Origin: an uncultured Pelagibacteraceae bacterium
GTDB lineage: Bacteria; Pseudomonadota; Alphaproteobacteria; Pelagibacterales; Pelagibacteraceae
Reading direction: 5' to 3'
Assembly (NCBI GenBank): GCA_902546085.1
Contig: CACCIO010000001.1
Location: 62,001 to 126,000, forward strand
DNA length: 64,000 nucleotides
Positions 1 to 8,737 of this stretch are shown here, one piece after another; the first letter of the stretch is position 1, and every line of letters starts with the position of its first letter. The notes beneath the pieces were generated by a model, which was given only the letters and a program-made list of their open reading frames with translations, was not told where the DNA came from and searched no databases. A program made the position numbers and the translations under genes.

Positions 1-60
1 GCAGGGGAGTTCGGTTTAGAGGAATTCTTAGAAGTTAAGGCTGTAGGTGGTTGGAGTTAA
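1..60 (+). CDS. C-terminal tail of an unidentified protein (partial)
   Basis: An open frame runs from the first base to a TAA at 58-60 and encodes 19 residues ending in VGGWS. The start lies outside the window. The sequence is acidic and non-repetitive and looks like a genuine protein end, but it is too short to assign a family. It is convergent with argE, whose stop lies at 57-59, so the two coding ends overlap by four bases, in keeping with the packing of the rest of the window. Confidence 0.5.
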   Translation, partial: AGEFGLEEFLEVKAVGGWS

Positions 61-1256
61 TTCACAGTAGACTTTTCTTTTATACCATCAAGAAGTTTCA
101 AACATTTTTTTAGTTCATCTAAAATAATAAATTCATCAATTTTATGAGCTTGTTCAATTGAGCCAGGACCACAAACAACTGTACTAATACCTATTTCTTG
201 AAATAAGCCTGCTTCAGTTCCAAATGAAACTACTTGGCGTGAATTGTCTCCAGTTAAGCTGGATATTAATTCACATGCATCTGAGTTTTCATCTCTATCA
301 AAGCCAACTATCTCTCCAATTATTTCTTTTTCTATTGAGGAATTAGGAAAAACTTTTTTCATTTCAGGTAACAAAACTTCATTTGCATATTTATCTAACT
401 CTTTGTTAAGAAAAACTGCATCCTCTTTTACTACTGGTCTTGTCTCCCAATTAACATGACATTTATCTGCAATTACGTTATGAGCTATTCCACCAAATAT
501 ACCTCCAATAGATAAAGTAGAATGAGGAGGATCAAATATAGAGTCTTTGGGTGATCTTTCTTTAAGTTTTTCTCTCAATTCAATTAATTTATTAACATAT
601 CTTGAGGCATACTCAACAGCACTTACGCCTTTATGGGGTGTTGAACTATGTCCAGCTAAACCTTTAAAATAAGTAGTGTATTCATAACATCCTTTGTGGG
701 CATCGATAATTTTCATATTAGTTGGTTCACCGACAATACAAATTCCATCTTTGATGTGTCTTTTTTTTAATTCTTCAATTAGAATAGGTGCTCCTTGACA
801 TGCAGTTTCTTCATCAAAAGTAAATGAGAAATGTATATCTCTATCCAAATTTGACTTTGAAAAAATCGGAGCAAAAGCTAAAGTACATGCAATAAAACCT
901 TTCATATCACATGAACCTCGTCCAAAAAGTTTATTGTCCTTAATTGTTGCTTGGAAGGGATCAGTTGCCCAGCCTTTTGATACAGGAACAACATCAGTAT
1001 GTCCTGATAAAATTATTGGTTTTTTATTACTGGTATTTTTTGCCTTAATTGTAGCAAATAGATTTACTCTCTTTTTATCATCATCAAATGTTCTAAAAGA
1101 GCTAGCACCAAGATCTTTTAAAATGTTATCACAATAATCAATTAGAGAATTATTGTCTTCTCCTGAAATAGTTTTAAAACTAATTAGATCGGTTAATATT
1201 TTTATTGAATTTTTGAATAAAAGCTCTGAATTATTTTCTGTACTCATAATTTTCAT
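57..1256 (-). CDS. argE: Acetylornithine deacetylase-like M20 metallopeptidase
   Basis: This 399-residue protein has the M20 di-zinc peptidase signatures: SGHTDVVP with metal-ligand His86 and the following Asp88, GRGSCDMKG with bridging Asp117, and DEET with the general-base Glu pair 149-150. M20 members of this length include ArgE, which removes acetyl from N-acetylornithine in arginine synthesis; DapE and AstE relatives are the alternatives. The ArgE call rests on overall resemblance, including a C-terminal GTEAGLFQ stretch typical of ArgE and DapE. The first in-frame ATG is used; a second ATG three codons later is equally plausible. The gene diverges from csaA with only 18 bases between the starts, so both promoters must overlap the neighbouring coding regions. 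Confidence 0.8.
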   Translation of the reverse strand: MKIMSTENNSELLFKNSIKILTDLISFKTISGEDNNSLIDYCDNILKDLGASSFRTFDDDKKRVNLFATIKAKNTSNKKPIILSGHTDVVPVSKGWATDPFQATIKDNKLFGRGSCDMKGFIACTLAFAPIFSKSNLDRDIHFSFTFDEETACQGAPILIEELKKRHIKDGICIVGEPTNMKIIDAHKGCYEYTTYFKGLAGHSSTPHKGVSAVEYASRYVNKLIELREKLKERSPKDSIFDPPHSTLSIGGIFGGIAHNVIADKCHVNWETRPVVKEDAVFLNKELDKYANEVLLPEMKKVFPNSSIEKEIIGEIVGFDRDENSDACELISSLTGDNSRQVVSFGTEAGLFQEIGISTVVCGPGSIEQAHKIDEFIILDELKKCLKLLDGIKEKSTVN

Positions 1257-1274
1257 ACATTATATATTAATTAT

Positions 1275-1616
1275 ATGAAAGAACAAATTACCTATGATAT
1301 TTTTGACAAAGTTGATATTAGAGTAGGCACAGTTATTTCTGTAAAAAAAAATGAAAAGGCTAGAAAACCTTCTTTAGTTGTTGAAGTAGATTTTGGAAAA
1401 GAAATTGGAATTAGACAATCTTCTGCCCAAATTACTCATTATTATAATGAAGAAAATCTTAAAGGAAAACAAGTAATAGGTGTTTGTAATTTTCCAGAAA
1501 AAAATATAGCTGGTGTAGTTTCTCAAGTACTTATTCTTGGCTCAATAGACAAGGAGGGCAAAGTAATTTTGGTCCATCCATCTCAAAAATCTGAGAATGG
1601 TTTACCTGTTGCATAA
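1275..1616 (+). CDS. csaA: CsaA-type tRNA-binding OB-fold protein
   Basis: This 113-residue protein matches the whole length of CsaA, a small dimeric protein built on the tRNA-binding (EMAP/Trbp111) OB fold. The family pattern FDKVDIRVGTV occurs near the N-terminus, then SSAQITHYY, and a closing region ending in NGLPVA. CsaA proteins bind nucleic acid and were proposed as secretion-related chaperones; the precise role is unsettled. It starts an apparent plus-strand operon: the LysE-type exporter begins two bases after its stop. Confidence 0.85.
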   Translation: MKEQITYDIFDKVDIRVGTVISVKKNEKARKPSLVVEVDFGKEIGIRQSSAQITHYYNEENLKGKQVIGVCNFPEKNIAGVVSQVLILGSIDKEGKVILVHPSQKSENGLPVA

Positions 1617-1618
1617 AA

Positions 1619-2212
1619 ATGCACCCAGAAATTTTATCTATAACATTGTTTGGAATTGTAGCCGCTTATTCTCCAGGGCCAAATAATTTTGTAGCATTTT
1701 ATTCTGGATTTAATTTTGGTATTACTAGAACTCTTCCACACATCATTGGAGTGACTTTTGGTTTCCCCTTTTTATTATTATGTGTAGCTTTAGGTTTAAT
1801 AAATGTTTTTAAACTTTATCCACTAATTCAAGAAATATTAAAATATCTTGGAACATTATTTTTAATTTATCTAGCATATAAAATATCTTTCTCTAGTTCA
1901 AAAAATCAAGAAAACAAAAATAAAAATCCAGTAAAATTTGTAGAAACATTTATTTTTCAGTTTCTAAATCCAAAAGCCGTAATTGCTTCAATTATAATTG
2001 TATCAACTTACATTCAAGTAGGAGAAAATTTTGTTAGTCATACGACTCAAATTGTTATATTGGCCCTGTTAGTCTCAGTAACCAGTATTACATTATGGAC
2101 ATTTCTAGGTAAATTCTTTAGGAAATTCGCGACAAATCAGAAATTTATTAATTATTTTAATTATGTTATGTCACTGCTTCTTTTATTAAGCATATTAACT
2201 TTTTATTTATAA
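1619..2212 (+). CDS. LysE/RhtB-family amino acid exporter
   Basis: This 197-residue membrane protein has the family hallmark SPGPNN at about residues 18-23 and a glycine-rich first helix. Hydrophobic segments at about 5-25, 40-65, 68-85, 115-130, 140-165 and 175-195 fit the six-helix LysE topology. The family exports lysine, homoserine, threonine or similar compounds from the cytoplasm; the substrate cannot be read from sequence. It sits two bases after csaA and one base before aconitase, so it is probably co-transcribed with both. Confidence 0.82.
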   Translation: MHPEILSITLFGIVAAYSPGPNNFVAFYSGFNFGITRTLPHIIGVTFGFPFLLLCVALGLINVFKLYPLIQEILKYLGTLFLIYLAYKISFSSSKNQENKNKNPVKFVETFIFQFLNPKAVIASIIIVSTYIQVGENFVSHTTQIVILALLVSVTSITLWTFLGKFFRKFATNQKFINYFNYVMSLLLLLSILTFYL

Positions 2213-2213
2213 C

Positions 2214-4883
2214 ATGAAACCAGGAAACAAAAATTCTTATAATTCACTTAAAAAAATTTCAATAGATGGTAAGGATTTTAAATATTACTCTTTAACTGAA
2301 GCTGAAAAAAATGGTCTAAATGGTATAAGTAAACTTCCTAAATCTCTCAAAGTTTTATTAGAAAATTTATTGAGATATGAAGATGACTTGAGCGTTACAA
2401 AGTCTCAAATAGAAGCTGTAAAAAATTGGTTAAAAACAAAAAAATCTAAAACTGAAATTGCTTATAGACCGGCTAGAGTACTCCTTCAGGATTACACTGG
2501 TATCCCAGCAGTTGCTGATCTTGCTGCTATGAGAGAAGCTGTAAAAGAAAAAAATAAAGATCCTAATTCTATAAATCCTTTATCGGCAGTAGATCTTGTA
2601 ATTGACCATTCAGTTCAGGTAGATCAGTCTGCTAAAGCTGATTCATTTGAAAAAAATGTAGATATTGAATTTGAAAGAAATGGAGAAAGGTATTCTTTTT
2701 TGAAATGGGGACAACAAGCTTTTAATAATTTTAGGATCGTACCGCCTGGTACAGGAATTTGTCATCAGGTAAATCTAGAGTATTTATCAAAGGTAGTGTG
2801 GTCAGAAGAATTCAAAGGAGACAATTATTTGTTTCCTGATACTTTAGTTGGAACCGATAGCCACACTACGATGGTAAATGGATTATCTGTCTTAGGGTGG
2901 GGAGTTGGTGGAATTGAAGCTGAAGCAGGAATGCTTGGGCAACCAATATCAATGTTAATACCTGAAGTTATTGGTTTTGAGATAAAAAATAAAATGCCTG
3001 AAGGAACTACAGCAACTGACTTAGTTTTAACTGTTGTTAAAATGTTAAGAGATAAAGGAGTTGTTGGAAAGTTTGTTGAGTTTTATGGAGAAGGTTTAAA
3101 AAATTTAACACTTGCTGATAGAGCTACAATTGCGAACATGGCACCAGAATACGGTGCTACATGTGGGTTCTTTCCTATTGATGAAGAAACTTTGAAATAT
3201 TTAAAATTTTCAGGAAGAGATCAGCATACTGTAAATATAGTTGAGAATTACGCTAAGGAACAAGGATTATGGGCAAGTAGTGATTTAGAATTTAGTGACA
3301 TTATATCTTTAGATATGTCTACAGTTGTTCCAACTATTTCAGGTCCCAAAAGACCTCAAGACAAAGTACTTTTAACTGATGCATCAAATTCTTTTAAAAA
3401 AGTATTAAAGGAAGATACAAGCAAAAATGAAAAATCTGTTTCAAAAGTAGCTAATACAGACTACGACATTAAAGATGGTTCTATATTAATTGCTGCAATT
3501 ACTTCGTGCACAAATACTTCAAATCCAAATGTTTTGATTGGAGCAGGACTTTTGGCAAAAAAGGCAGTTGAAAAAGGTTTACAAGTAAAACCTTGGGTAA
3601 AAACTTCTTTAGCACCTGGATCTCAAGTAGTGACTGATTATTTAGAAAAGGCTGGACTAAATACATATTTGGATCAATTAGGATTTAATCTAGTTGGCTA
3701 CGGATGCACTACTTGTATTGGAAATTCAGGACCACTACCAGATAATATTGTAGAGGCTATCCAAAAAGAAAATATTTATGCAGTTTCAGTTTTATCAGGA
3801 AATAGAAATTTCGAGGGAAGAATTTCACCATATATAAAAGCAAACTATCTAGCTTCACCTCCACTAGTTGTTGCATATGCATTAGCTGGACATATGGAAG
3901 TTGATTTATACAAAGATCCACTAGGAAAAGATAAAGATGGTAAAAAAGTATTTTTAAAGGATATTTGGCCTTCCAATAAAGAGATAGAAGAAACTTTAAA
4001 AGACTCACTTAATGCTGAGATGTTTATACAAAGATATTCAAATGTATCCGAGGGCCCAACTCAATGGCAAAAAATTAAAACCGATAAAAGCAGCATCTAC
4101 AATTGGGATGAGGGTTCAACATATGTAAAAAAACCTCCATTCTTTGACTCTCTTTCTGATGAACCAGAAGGATTTAAAGAAATAAAGGATGCAAGACCAT
4201 TGTTAATTTTAGGGGACATGGTAACAACAGACCATATATCACCAGCTGGCAGTATTCAAAAAGATAGTCCAACCGGTGAATATTTTATGGAACATCAGAT
4301 TTTGCCAAAAGATTTTAACTCTTACGGTTCAAGAAGAGGAAATCATGAGGTTATGATGAGAGGAACTTTTGCAAATATAAGAATCAGAAATGAGATGGCG
4401 CCTGGTACAGAAGGCGGTTTTACAAAGTTATATCCAGAAGAAAAAGTTCTTCCTATTTACGATGCCGTGGTTGAATATAAAAAAAGAGGTACCGATTTAG
4501 TTGTAATCGGTGGAAAAGAATATGGAACTGGATCTTCTAGAGATTGGGCCGCCAAAGGCACAAAATTATTAGGGATAAAAGCAGTTATTGCAGAGAGCTT
4601 TGAAAGAATTCACAGATCTAATTTAATTGGAATGGGAATATTACCTTTACAGTTCATTAATGATGTTAATAGAAAAAATCTCAAATTAATTGGCTCTGAG
4701 TTGATTAGCATTATTGATTTAGAGAAGGGCATAAATCCTTCTGACGAGGTAAAGGTAGAAATTAAATATGTGTCAGGCGAAATAAAGAAAATTAAATCTT
4801 TATGCAGAATTGATACAAAAAATGAATTAGAGTATTATAAGAATGGTGGTATTCTCCAATACGTTTTAAGAAATATGATTTAG
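2214..4883 (+). CDS. acnA: Aconitate hydratase (AcnA type)
   Basis: This 889-residue protein is the length expected for monomeric AcnA/IRP-type aconitase, which interconverts citrate and isocitrate in the TCA cycle and glyoxylate shunt. The three [4Fe-4S] ligands are visible: Cys432 in TSCTNTSNP and Cys498/Cys501 in YGCTTCIGNSG. The substrate-binding DSHTTM stretch and the C-terminal swivel domain with YGTGSSRDWAAKG are also present. The gene follows the LysE exporter by one base and precedes the YfgM-like gene by two. No truncation or missing catalytic residue was noticed. Confidence 0.97.
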   Translation: MKPGNKNSYNSLKKISIDGKDFKYYSLTEAEKNGLNGISKLPKSLKVLLENLLRYEDDLSVTKSQIEAVKNWLKTKKSKTEIAYRPARVLLQDYTGIPAVADLAAMREAVKEKNKDPNSINPLSAVDLVIDHSVQVDQSAKADSFEKNVDIEFERNGERYSFLKWGQQAFNNFRIVPPGTGICHQVNLEYLSKVVWSEEFKGDNYLFPDTLVGTDSHTTMVNGLSVLGWGVGGIEAEAGMLGQPISMLIPEVIGFEIKNKMPEGTTATDLVLTVVKMLRDKGVVGKFVEFYGEGLKNLTLADRATIANMAPEYGATCGFFPIDEETLKYLKFSGRDQHTVNIVENYAKEQGLWASSDLEFSDIISLDMSTVVPTISGPKRPQDKVLLTDASNSFKKVLKEDTSKNEKSVSKVANTDYDIKDGSILIAAITSCTNTSNPNVLIGAGLLAKKAVEKGLQVKPWVKTSLAPGSQVVTDYLEKAGLNTYLDQLGFNLVGYGCTTCIGNSGPLPDNIVEAIQKENIYAVSVLSGNRNFEGRISPYIKANYLASPPLVVAYALAGHMEVDLYKDPLGKDKDGKKVFLKDIWPSNKEIEETLKDSLNAEMFIQRYSNVSEGPTQWQKIKTDKSSIYNWDEGSTYVKKPPFFDSLSDEPEGFKEIKDARPLLILGDMVTTDHISPAGSIQKDSPTGEYFMEHQILPKDFNSYGSRRGNHEVMMRGTFANIRIRNEMAPGTEGGFTKLYPEEKVLPIYDAVVEYKKRGTDLVVIGGKEYGTGSSRDWAAKGTKLLGIKAVIAESFERIHRSNLIGMGILPLQFINDVNRKNLKLIGSELISIIDLEKGINPSDEVKVEIKYVSGEIKKIKSLCRIDTKNELEYYKNGGILQYVLRNMI

Positions 4884-4885
4884 TT

Positions 4886-5530
4886 ATGGACGAAGATTTA
4901 TCTATTATAAATGCAAATACTAGAAACGAAAAAATTAAAAATTTTTTTATAAATAATAAAAATAAATTAATATTAGGGATAATTGTTATAATTGTTATTA
5001 TAATAGGTGTTTTTAGTTACGATAAGTATTTAATAGGAAAAAAAAAAGAAATATCAGATAAATTCAACTCAATAACAATAGATTACTCAGAGAAAACAAA
5101 AGAAAAGACCAAAAATAATTTAATCGAAATAGTTAACAAGAAAGACCCAACTTATTCACCCCTATCACTTTATTTTATAATTGATAATAATCTTCTAAGT
5201 GATCAGGCTAAAGTAAATTCTTTATTTGATACATTGATAAAGGATACTTCATTAGATGATGAGATTACTAACTTAATTATTTATAAGAAGGCACTATACA
5301 ACTCCGATAATGCTCAAGAAAGTGATCTTTTAAAAATATTAAATCCACTTATTAATTCAAAAAGTGTCTGGAAATCTCATTCTCTATATCTGATGGCAGA
5401 ATATTTTTATGCAAACAATCAAAAACAAAAAGCTAAAGAATTTTTCAACCAAATAATAGCTTTAGAAAATTCAAATCCAGATATAAGGCTTCAAGCAGAA
5501 AAAAGATTGAACAGAGACTTGAGTGAGTAG
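4886..5530 (+). CDS. YfgM-like membrane-anchored TPR protein
   Basis: The 214-residue protein has a short cytoplasmic N-terminus, one strongly hydrophobic segment at about residues 28-48, and a Lys-rich helical periplasmic region with TPR-like helices (for example LYLMAEYFYANNQKQKAKEF). This architecture, and its position directly upstream of a BamB-like gene, match YfgM, a SecYEG-associated periplasmic chaperone factor that precedes bamB in many proteobacteria. Its last codons overlap the GTG start of the bamB-like gene. The assignment rests more on topology and synteny than on sequence motifs, which are weak in this family. Confidence 0.65.
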   Translation: MDEDLSIINANTRNEKIKNFFINNKNKLILGIIVIIVIIIGVFSYDKYLIGKKKEISDKFNSITIDYSEKTKEKTKNNLIEIVNKKDPTYSPLSLYFIIDNNLLSDQAKVNSLFDTLIKDTSLDDEITNLIIYKKALYNSDNAQESDLLKILNPLINSKSVWKSHSLYLMAEYFYANNQKQKAKEFFNQIIALENSNPDIRLQAEKRLNRDLSE

Positions 5531-6821
5531 ATTAATTTTTACTATAATTGTTTTATTTTTTTTTAATAACTGTTCATTAAACGAAAACTCTAGAATTTGG
5601 AAAGACAAAAAAAATAAATTAGAAACAGATAAAAAAACAACAAAAGTTTTTGTAGAAGATCAAGCAACTGTTAAAGAATTTAATCAAAATTTAAAATTAG
5701 ATCTATCTTCAATAAAAATAAAGAATAAAAAAAATGATAACCAAAATGACTTAGGTTTACAAAATTATAAAGGTCAATTAAAAAAGATTGGTAGCTTTAA
5801 ATTTTCGAAATTAGATGAAATTAATCAATTTAATTTTGAGCCGACTTTTTTAAAAAATGGAATAATATTTTTTGATAAAAAAGGTTCAATTATAAGGTAC
5901 GATAATAATCATAAAGTTATTTGGAAAAAAAATCATTATTCAAAAGCTGAAAAAAAATTAAAACCAAAGCTTAATTTTTTAGTAGATGGTCAAAATCTTT
6001 TAGTTGTTGATAGTATAGCAAAATATTATTCCGTAAATATTAGTAATGGAAAATTAAATTGGTCAAAAAATAATGAGTATCCATTCAATTCAAGTATTAA
6101 AAAGTATAAAGACAAAATATTTGTTGTCGATTATAAAAATACACTGAGATGTTACAAAATTAAAGATGGCTCTGAATGTTGGAACTTACAAACAGAAGAC
6201 TCATTTACAATTTCAAATACTAAATATTCTTTAATTATTGTAAATGATAACGTTATATTTAACAATTCCATTGGAGATATTACAGCTGTAAATATTGAAT
6301 CTGGTTTAATTGCATGGCAACTACCTACACAGAGCAGCTCAATTATAAATGAAACTTATAATTTTAAGACTTCTAAACTAGTATCAGATGGAAATTCCGT
6401 ATTTTTTTCAAACAATAAAAATCAGTTTTATTCAATTGATATAAAAACAGGAACTACTAACTGGATAAATGAAGTTAATTCAAATATAAAACCTATATTG
6501 GTTGAAAACCTAATTTTTACAATTTCTAATGAAGGTTATTTATATTTAATTGACAAAAATAAAGGCAATATAGTTCGAATTACAGATCTATTTCTGAATT
6601 ACAAAGATAAAAAAAGAAAAAATATTTATCCAATTGGTTTTGTAATTGGGGACAAAAATTTATTTTTAACCAACTCAGATGGTCAGATGATTATAGTCGG
6701 GATTGAGGATGGAAAAATAATAAAAATTGAAAAAGTTTCTGGTGGATTAGTATCTGAACCGTTTATATTTAATAACAATTTATATGTAGTAAGAAATGGT
6801 TCAATTGTACAATATAACTAA
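5523..6821 (+). CDS. bamB: BamB-like outer-membrane assembly lipoprotein (PQQ-type beta propeller)
   Basis: The 432-residue protein begins with a GTG codon inside the end of the previous gene. It has a lipoprotein signal peptide with lipobox FNNC, so the mature Cys is about residue 17. The body carries repeated propeller-blade motifs ending in Trp-rich turns (KVIWKKN, KLNWSKN, ECWNL, IAWQLP, TNWIN). BamB is a lipoprotein of the BAM complex that inserts beta-barrel proteins into the outer membrane. The Lys/Asn-rich stretch at about residues 25-90 is longer than in typical BamB and looks low-complexity. In many proteobacteria der (engA) follows bamB; here a cupin gene does. Confidence 0.8.
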   Translation: MSRLIFTIIVLFFFNNCSLNENSRIWKDKKNKLETDKKTTKVFVEDQATVKEFNQNLKLDLSSIKIKNKKNDNQNDLGLQNYKGQLKKIGSFKFSKLDEINQFNFEPTFLKNGIIFFDKKGSIIRYDNNHKVIWKKNHYSKAEKKLKPKLNFLVDGQNLLVVDSIAKYYSVNISNGKLNWSKNNEYPFNSSIKKYKDKIFVVDYKNTLRCYKIKDGSECWNLQTEDSFTISNTKYSLIIVNDNVIFNNSIGDITAVNIESGLIAWQLPTQSSSIINETYNFKTSKLVSDGNSVFFSNNKNQFYSIDIKTGTTNWINEVNSNIKPILVENLIFTISNEGYLYLIDKNKGNIVRITDLFLNYKDKKRKNIYPIGFVIGDKNLFLTNSDGQMIIVGIEDGKIIKIEKVSGGLVSEPFIFNNNLYVVRNGSIVQYN

Positions 6822-6823
6822 AC

Positions 6824-7255
6824 ATGTTCTTAAAATTTTTAGAAAAAATTGGAAGAAAAAAAGTTGTATTAGATAGAGGACCTTCACATCCAAATTTTAA
6901 AGAGGCAAAGCCTTGGATGAACCGTTACTATGTTTTGATGAGGTATCGACCTAAATGGTTTCCATTCAATATATTAATTCATGAGATGCTAGCAGATGAT
7001 CATGGAGAAGGAGTTCATAATCACACATTTCCTTATATCACTATAATTTTAAGAGGCGGTTATTGGGAAACATTAAGCACTGGCAAGTTTTGGCGTCCAC
7101 CAGGGTATATTGGTTTTAGATCAGCAAATAATTTACATCGAGTAGATTTGGAACCAGGAACCAAACCATTAACTTTATTTATCTCAGGTCCATTTGGTTT
7201 AAGGAAAGGACCAAGATCAGAGTATGGTATTGACTTTAAAACTAAAAAAAATTGA
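6824..7255 (+). CDS. Small cupin-fold protein
   Basis: This 143-residue protein has a single cupin barrel. The metal-site candidates are His60, His65 and His67 in DDHGEGVHNH and His105 in NNLHRVD, with the glycine-rich turn LRGGYWE between the two motifs. The family includes metal-dependent dioxygenases, isomerases and sugar- or amino-acid-binding proteins, and the reaction cannot be inferred. It begins two bases after the bamB-like gene, and its TGA overlaps the ATG of the ZapE-like gene (TGATG), so it is translationally coupled to that gene. Confidence 0.65.
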   Translation: MFLKFLEKIGRKKVVLDRGPSHPNFKEAKPWMNRYYVLMRYRPKWFPFNILIHEMLADDHGEGVHNHTFPYITIILRGGYWETLSTGKFWRPPGYIGFRSANNLHRVDLEPGTKPLTLFISGPFGLRKGPRSEYGIDFKTKKN

Positions 7256-8310
7256 TGCCAAAAAAATTTGAAAAAGAATTCATATCTTATTGTGAAAATA
7301 AAAATTTAGAAGTTAATCCTAATCAAATCAAAGTTATTAAAAAATTAGAGGATTACCATGATAGTAATTACAAATCATTTTTTTCAAAATTATTTTCTAA
7401 ACAAAAAACTAAAAAAGGATTTTATTTATATGGTGGTGTGGGGGTTGGTAAAACAATGATTTTAAACTTCTTTTATGATTATCTTGAAGAAAAAAAATTA
7501 AAAAAGCATTTTAATGAATTTATGTTAGGGTTTCATGATTTTGTCCATGAGCAAAAAGAAAAAAATGAAGAAAATGTAATCAATCAATTTATCAAAAATT
7601 TAAAATCAAAAGCTTCATTAGTTTATTTCGATGAGTTCCAAGTAACAAATATTGTTGATGCAATGATTTTAGGAAAACTATTTGAACAAATTTTTAAAGA
7701 AGATATTAAAATTATTCTTACTTCAAATACTAAAATTTCTGAACTTTATAAAGATGGTCTTCAACGTGAACAATTTATACCTTTTATAAAAATAATGGAA
7801 GATCAGTCCATCGAGTATGAATTAAAAATTGAGGATGATTATAGAAAATCTAATGATAATCAAAAACAAAGATATTTTTTTCCACTTAATAAAGAAACCA
7901 ATTTTAAGATTAATAAATTTTTTAGAACTATAACAAAGGATAAAAAACAATCTTCTATAAAAATAAATGTAAAGGGAAGAGAATTTAAAATAGAAAACTT
8001 TTATGAGGGAATTGTTAGATGTGACTTTAATCAACTTTGTGATCAAAATTTAGGAGCGGAAGATTATTTAGAAATAGTTAAAAACTGTAAATTTATGGTA
8101 ATAGATCAAATACCTCAATTTAATGATGTAAATTCAAATCAACAACAACGTTTTATCACTTTGTTAGATGTAATTTATGATAAAAATATTTCATTAGCAG
8201 TTACAGCTGATATAAATTTAGATCAATTTACCTCTTCAAGATTATTAGAAAAACCATTTAAACGAACTATTAGTCGTTTGTATGAGCTTACATCGAACGA
8301 GTATAATTAA
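7255..8310 (+). CDS. zapE: ZapE/AFG1-family ATPase
   Basis: The ATG at 7255 overlaps the preceding stop and is preferred to a TTG one codon upstream; the product has 351 residues. Walker A is GGVGVGKT at about 60-67, Walker B is VYFDEF at about 122-127, and a sensor-like LTSNT follows. This is the AFG1/LACE1/ZapE family of P-loop ATPases; E. coli ZapE acts at the division ring and mitochondrial Afg1 in protein quality control. Sequence length and domain order are normal for the bacterial members. The TAA overlaps the ATG of yjbQ (TAATG). Confidence 0.88.
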   Translation: MPKKFEKEFISYCENKNLEVNPNQIKVIKKLEDYHDSNYKSFFSKLFSKQKTKKGFYLYGGVGVGKTMILNFFYDYLEEKKLKKHFNEFMLGFHDFVHEQKEKNEENVINQFIKNLKSKASLVYFDEFQVTNIVDAMILGKLFEQIFKEDIKIILTSNTKISELYKDGLQREQFIPFIKIMEDQSIEYELKIEDDYRKSNDNQKQRYFFPLNKETNFKINKFFRTITKDKKQSSIKINVKGREFKIENFYEGIVRCDFNQLCDQNLGAEDYLEIVKNCKFMVIDQIPQFNDVNSNQQQRFITLLDVIYDKNISLAVTADINLDQFTSSRLLEKPFKRTISRLYELTSNEYN

Positions 8311-8729
8311 TGAAACAAGAATTTTACAATCTTCAAATTAAGACCAATGGTCAAAAGTTATATGAATTTACTAATGATACAATTCATTGGATTGGTCAAA
8401 ATAACTTTAAAAATGGTATTCTTAATTTAAGTATTCAGCACACAAGCGCCTCATTAATTGTTCAAGAAAATGCAGATCCAGATGTACAAAAAGATTTAAT
8501 AAATTATTTTGATAAATTAGCTCCTATGGATAACAAACTATATGTTCATACTACGGAGGGAAAAGATGATATGCCTGCACATATTAAATCTGCATTAACA
8601 AATAATCAAATTTCTCTAAGTGTGAAAGATAGTGAATTGTTGCTTGGAACTTGGCAGGGCATATATTTATTTGAACACAGATTAGAGGCACAAAAAAGAA
8701 CTATAATTCATCATTTTATTGGAGAATAA
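8310..8729 (+). CDS. yjbQ: YjbQ family (UPF0047) protein
   Basis: This 139-residue protein contains the family signatures IQHTSASLIVQENADPDV and LGTWQGIYLFEHR, and spans the full length of UPF0047/YjbQ. Some members have been reported to show weak thiamine phosphate synthase activity, but the physiological role is unknown. It ends the plus-strand run that begins at csaA; its stop is eight bases from the convergent stop of the photolyase gene. Confidence 0.9.
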   Translation: MKQEFYNLQIKTNGQKLYEFTNDTIHWIGQNNFKNGILNLSIQHTSASLIVQENADPDVQKDLINYFDKLAPMDNKLYVHTTEGKDDMPAHIKSALTNNQISLSVKDSELLLGTWQGIYLFEHRLEAQKRTIIHHFIGE

Positions 8730-8737
8730 AATTAAAT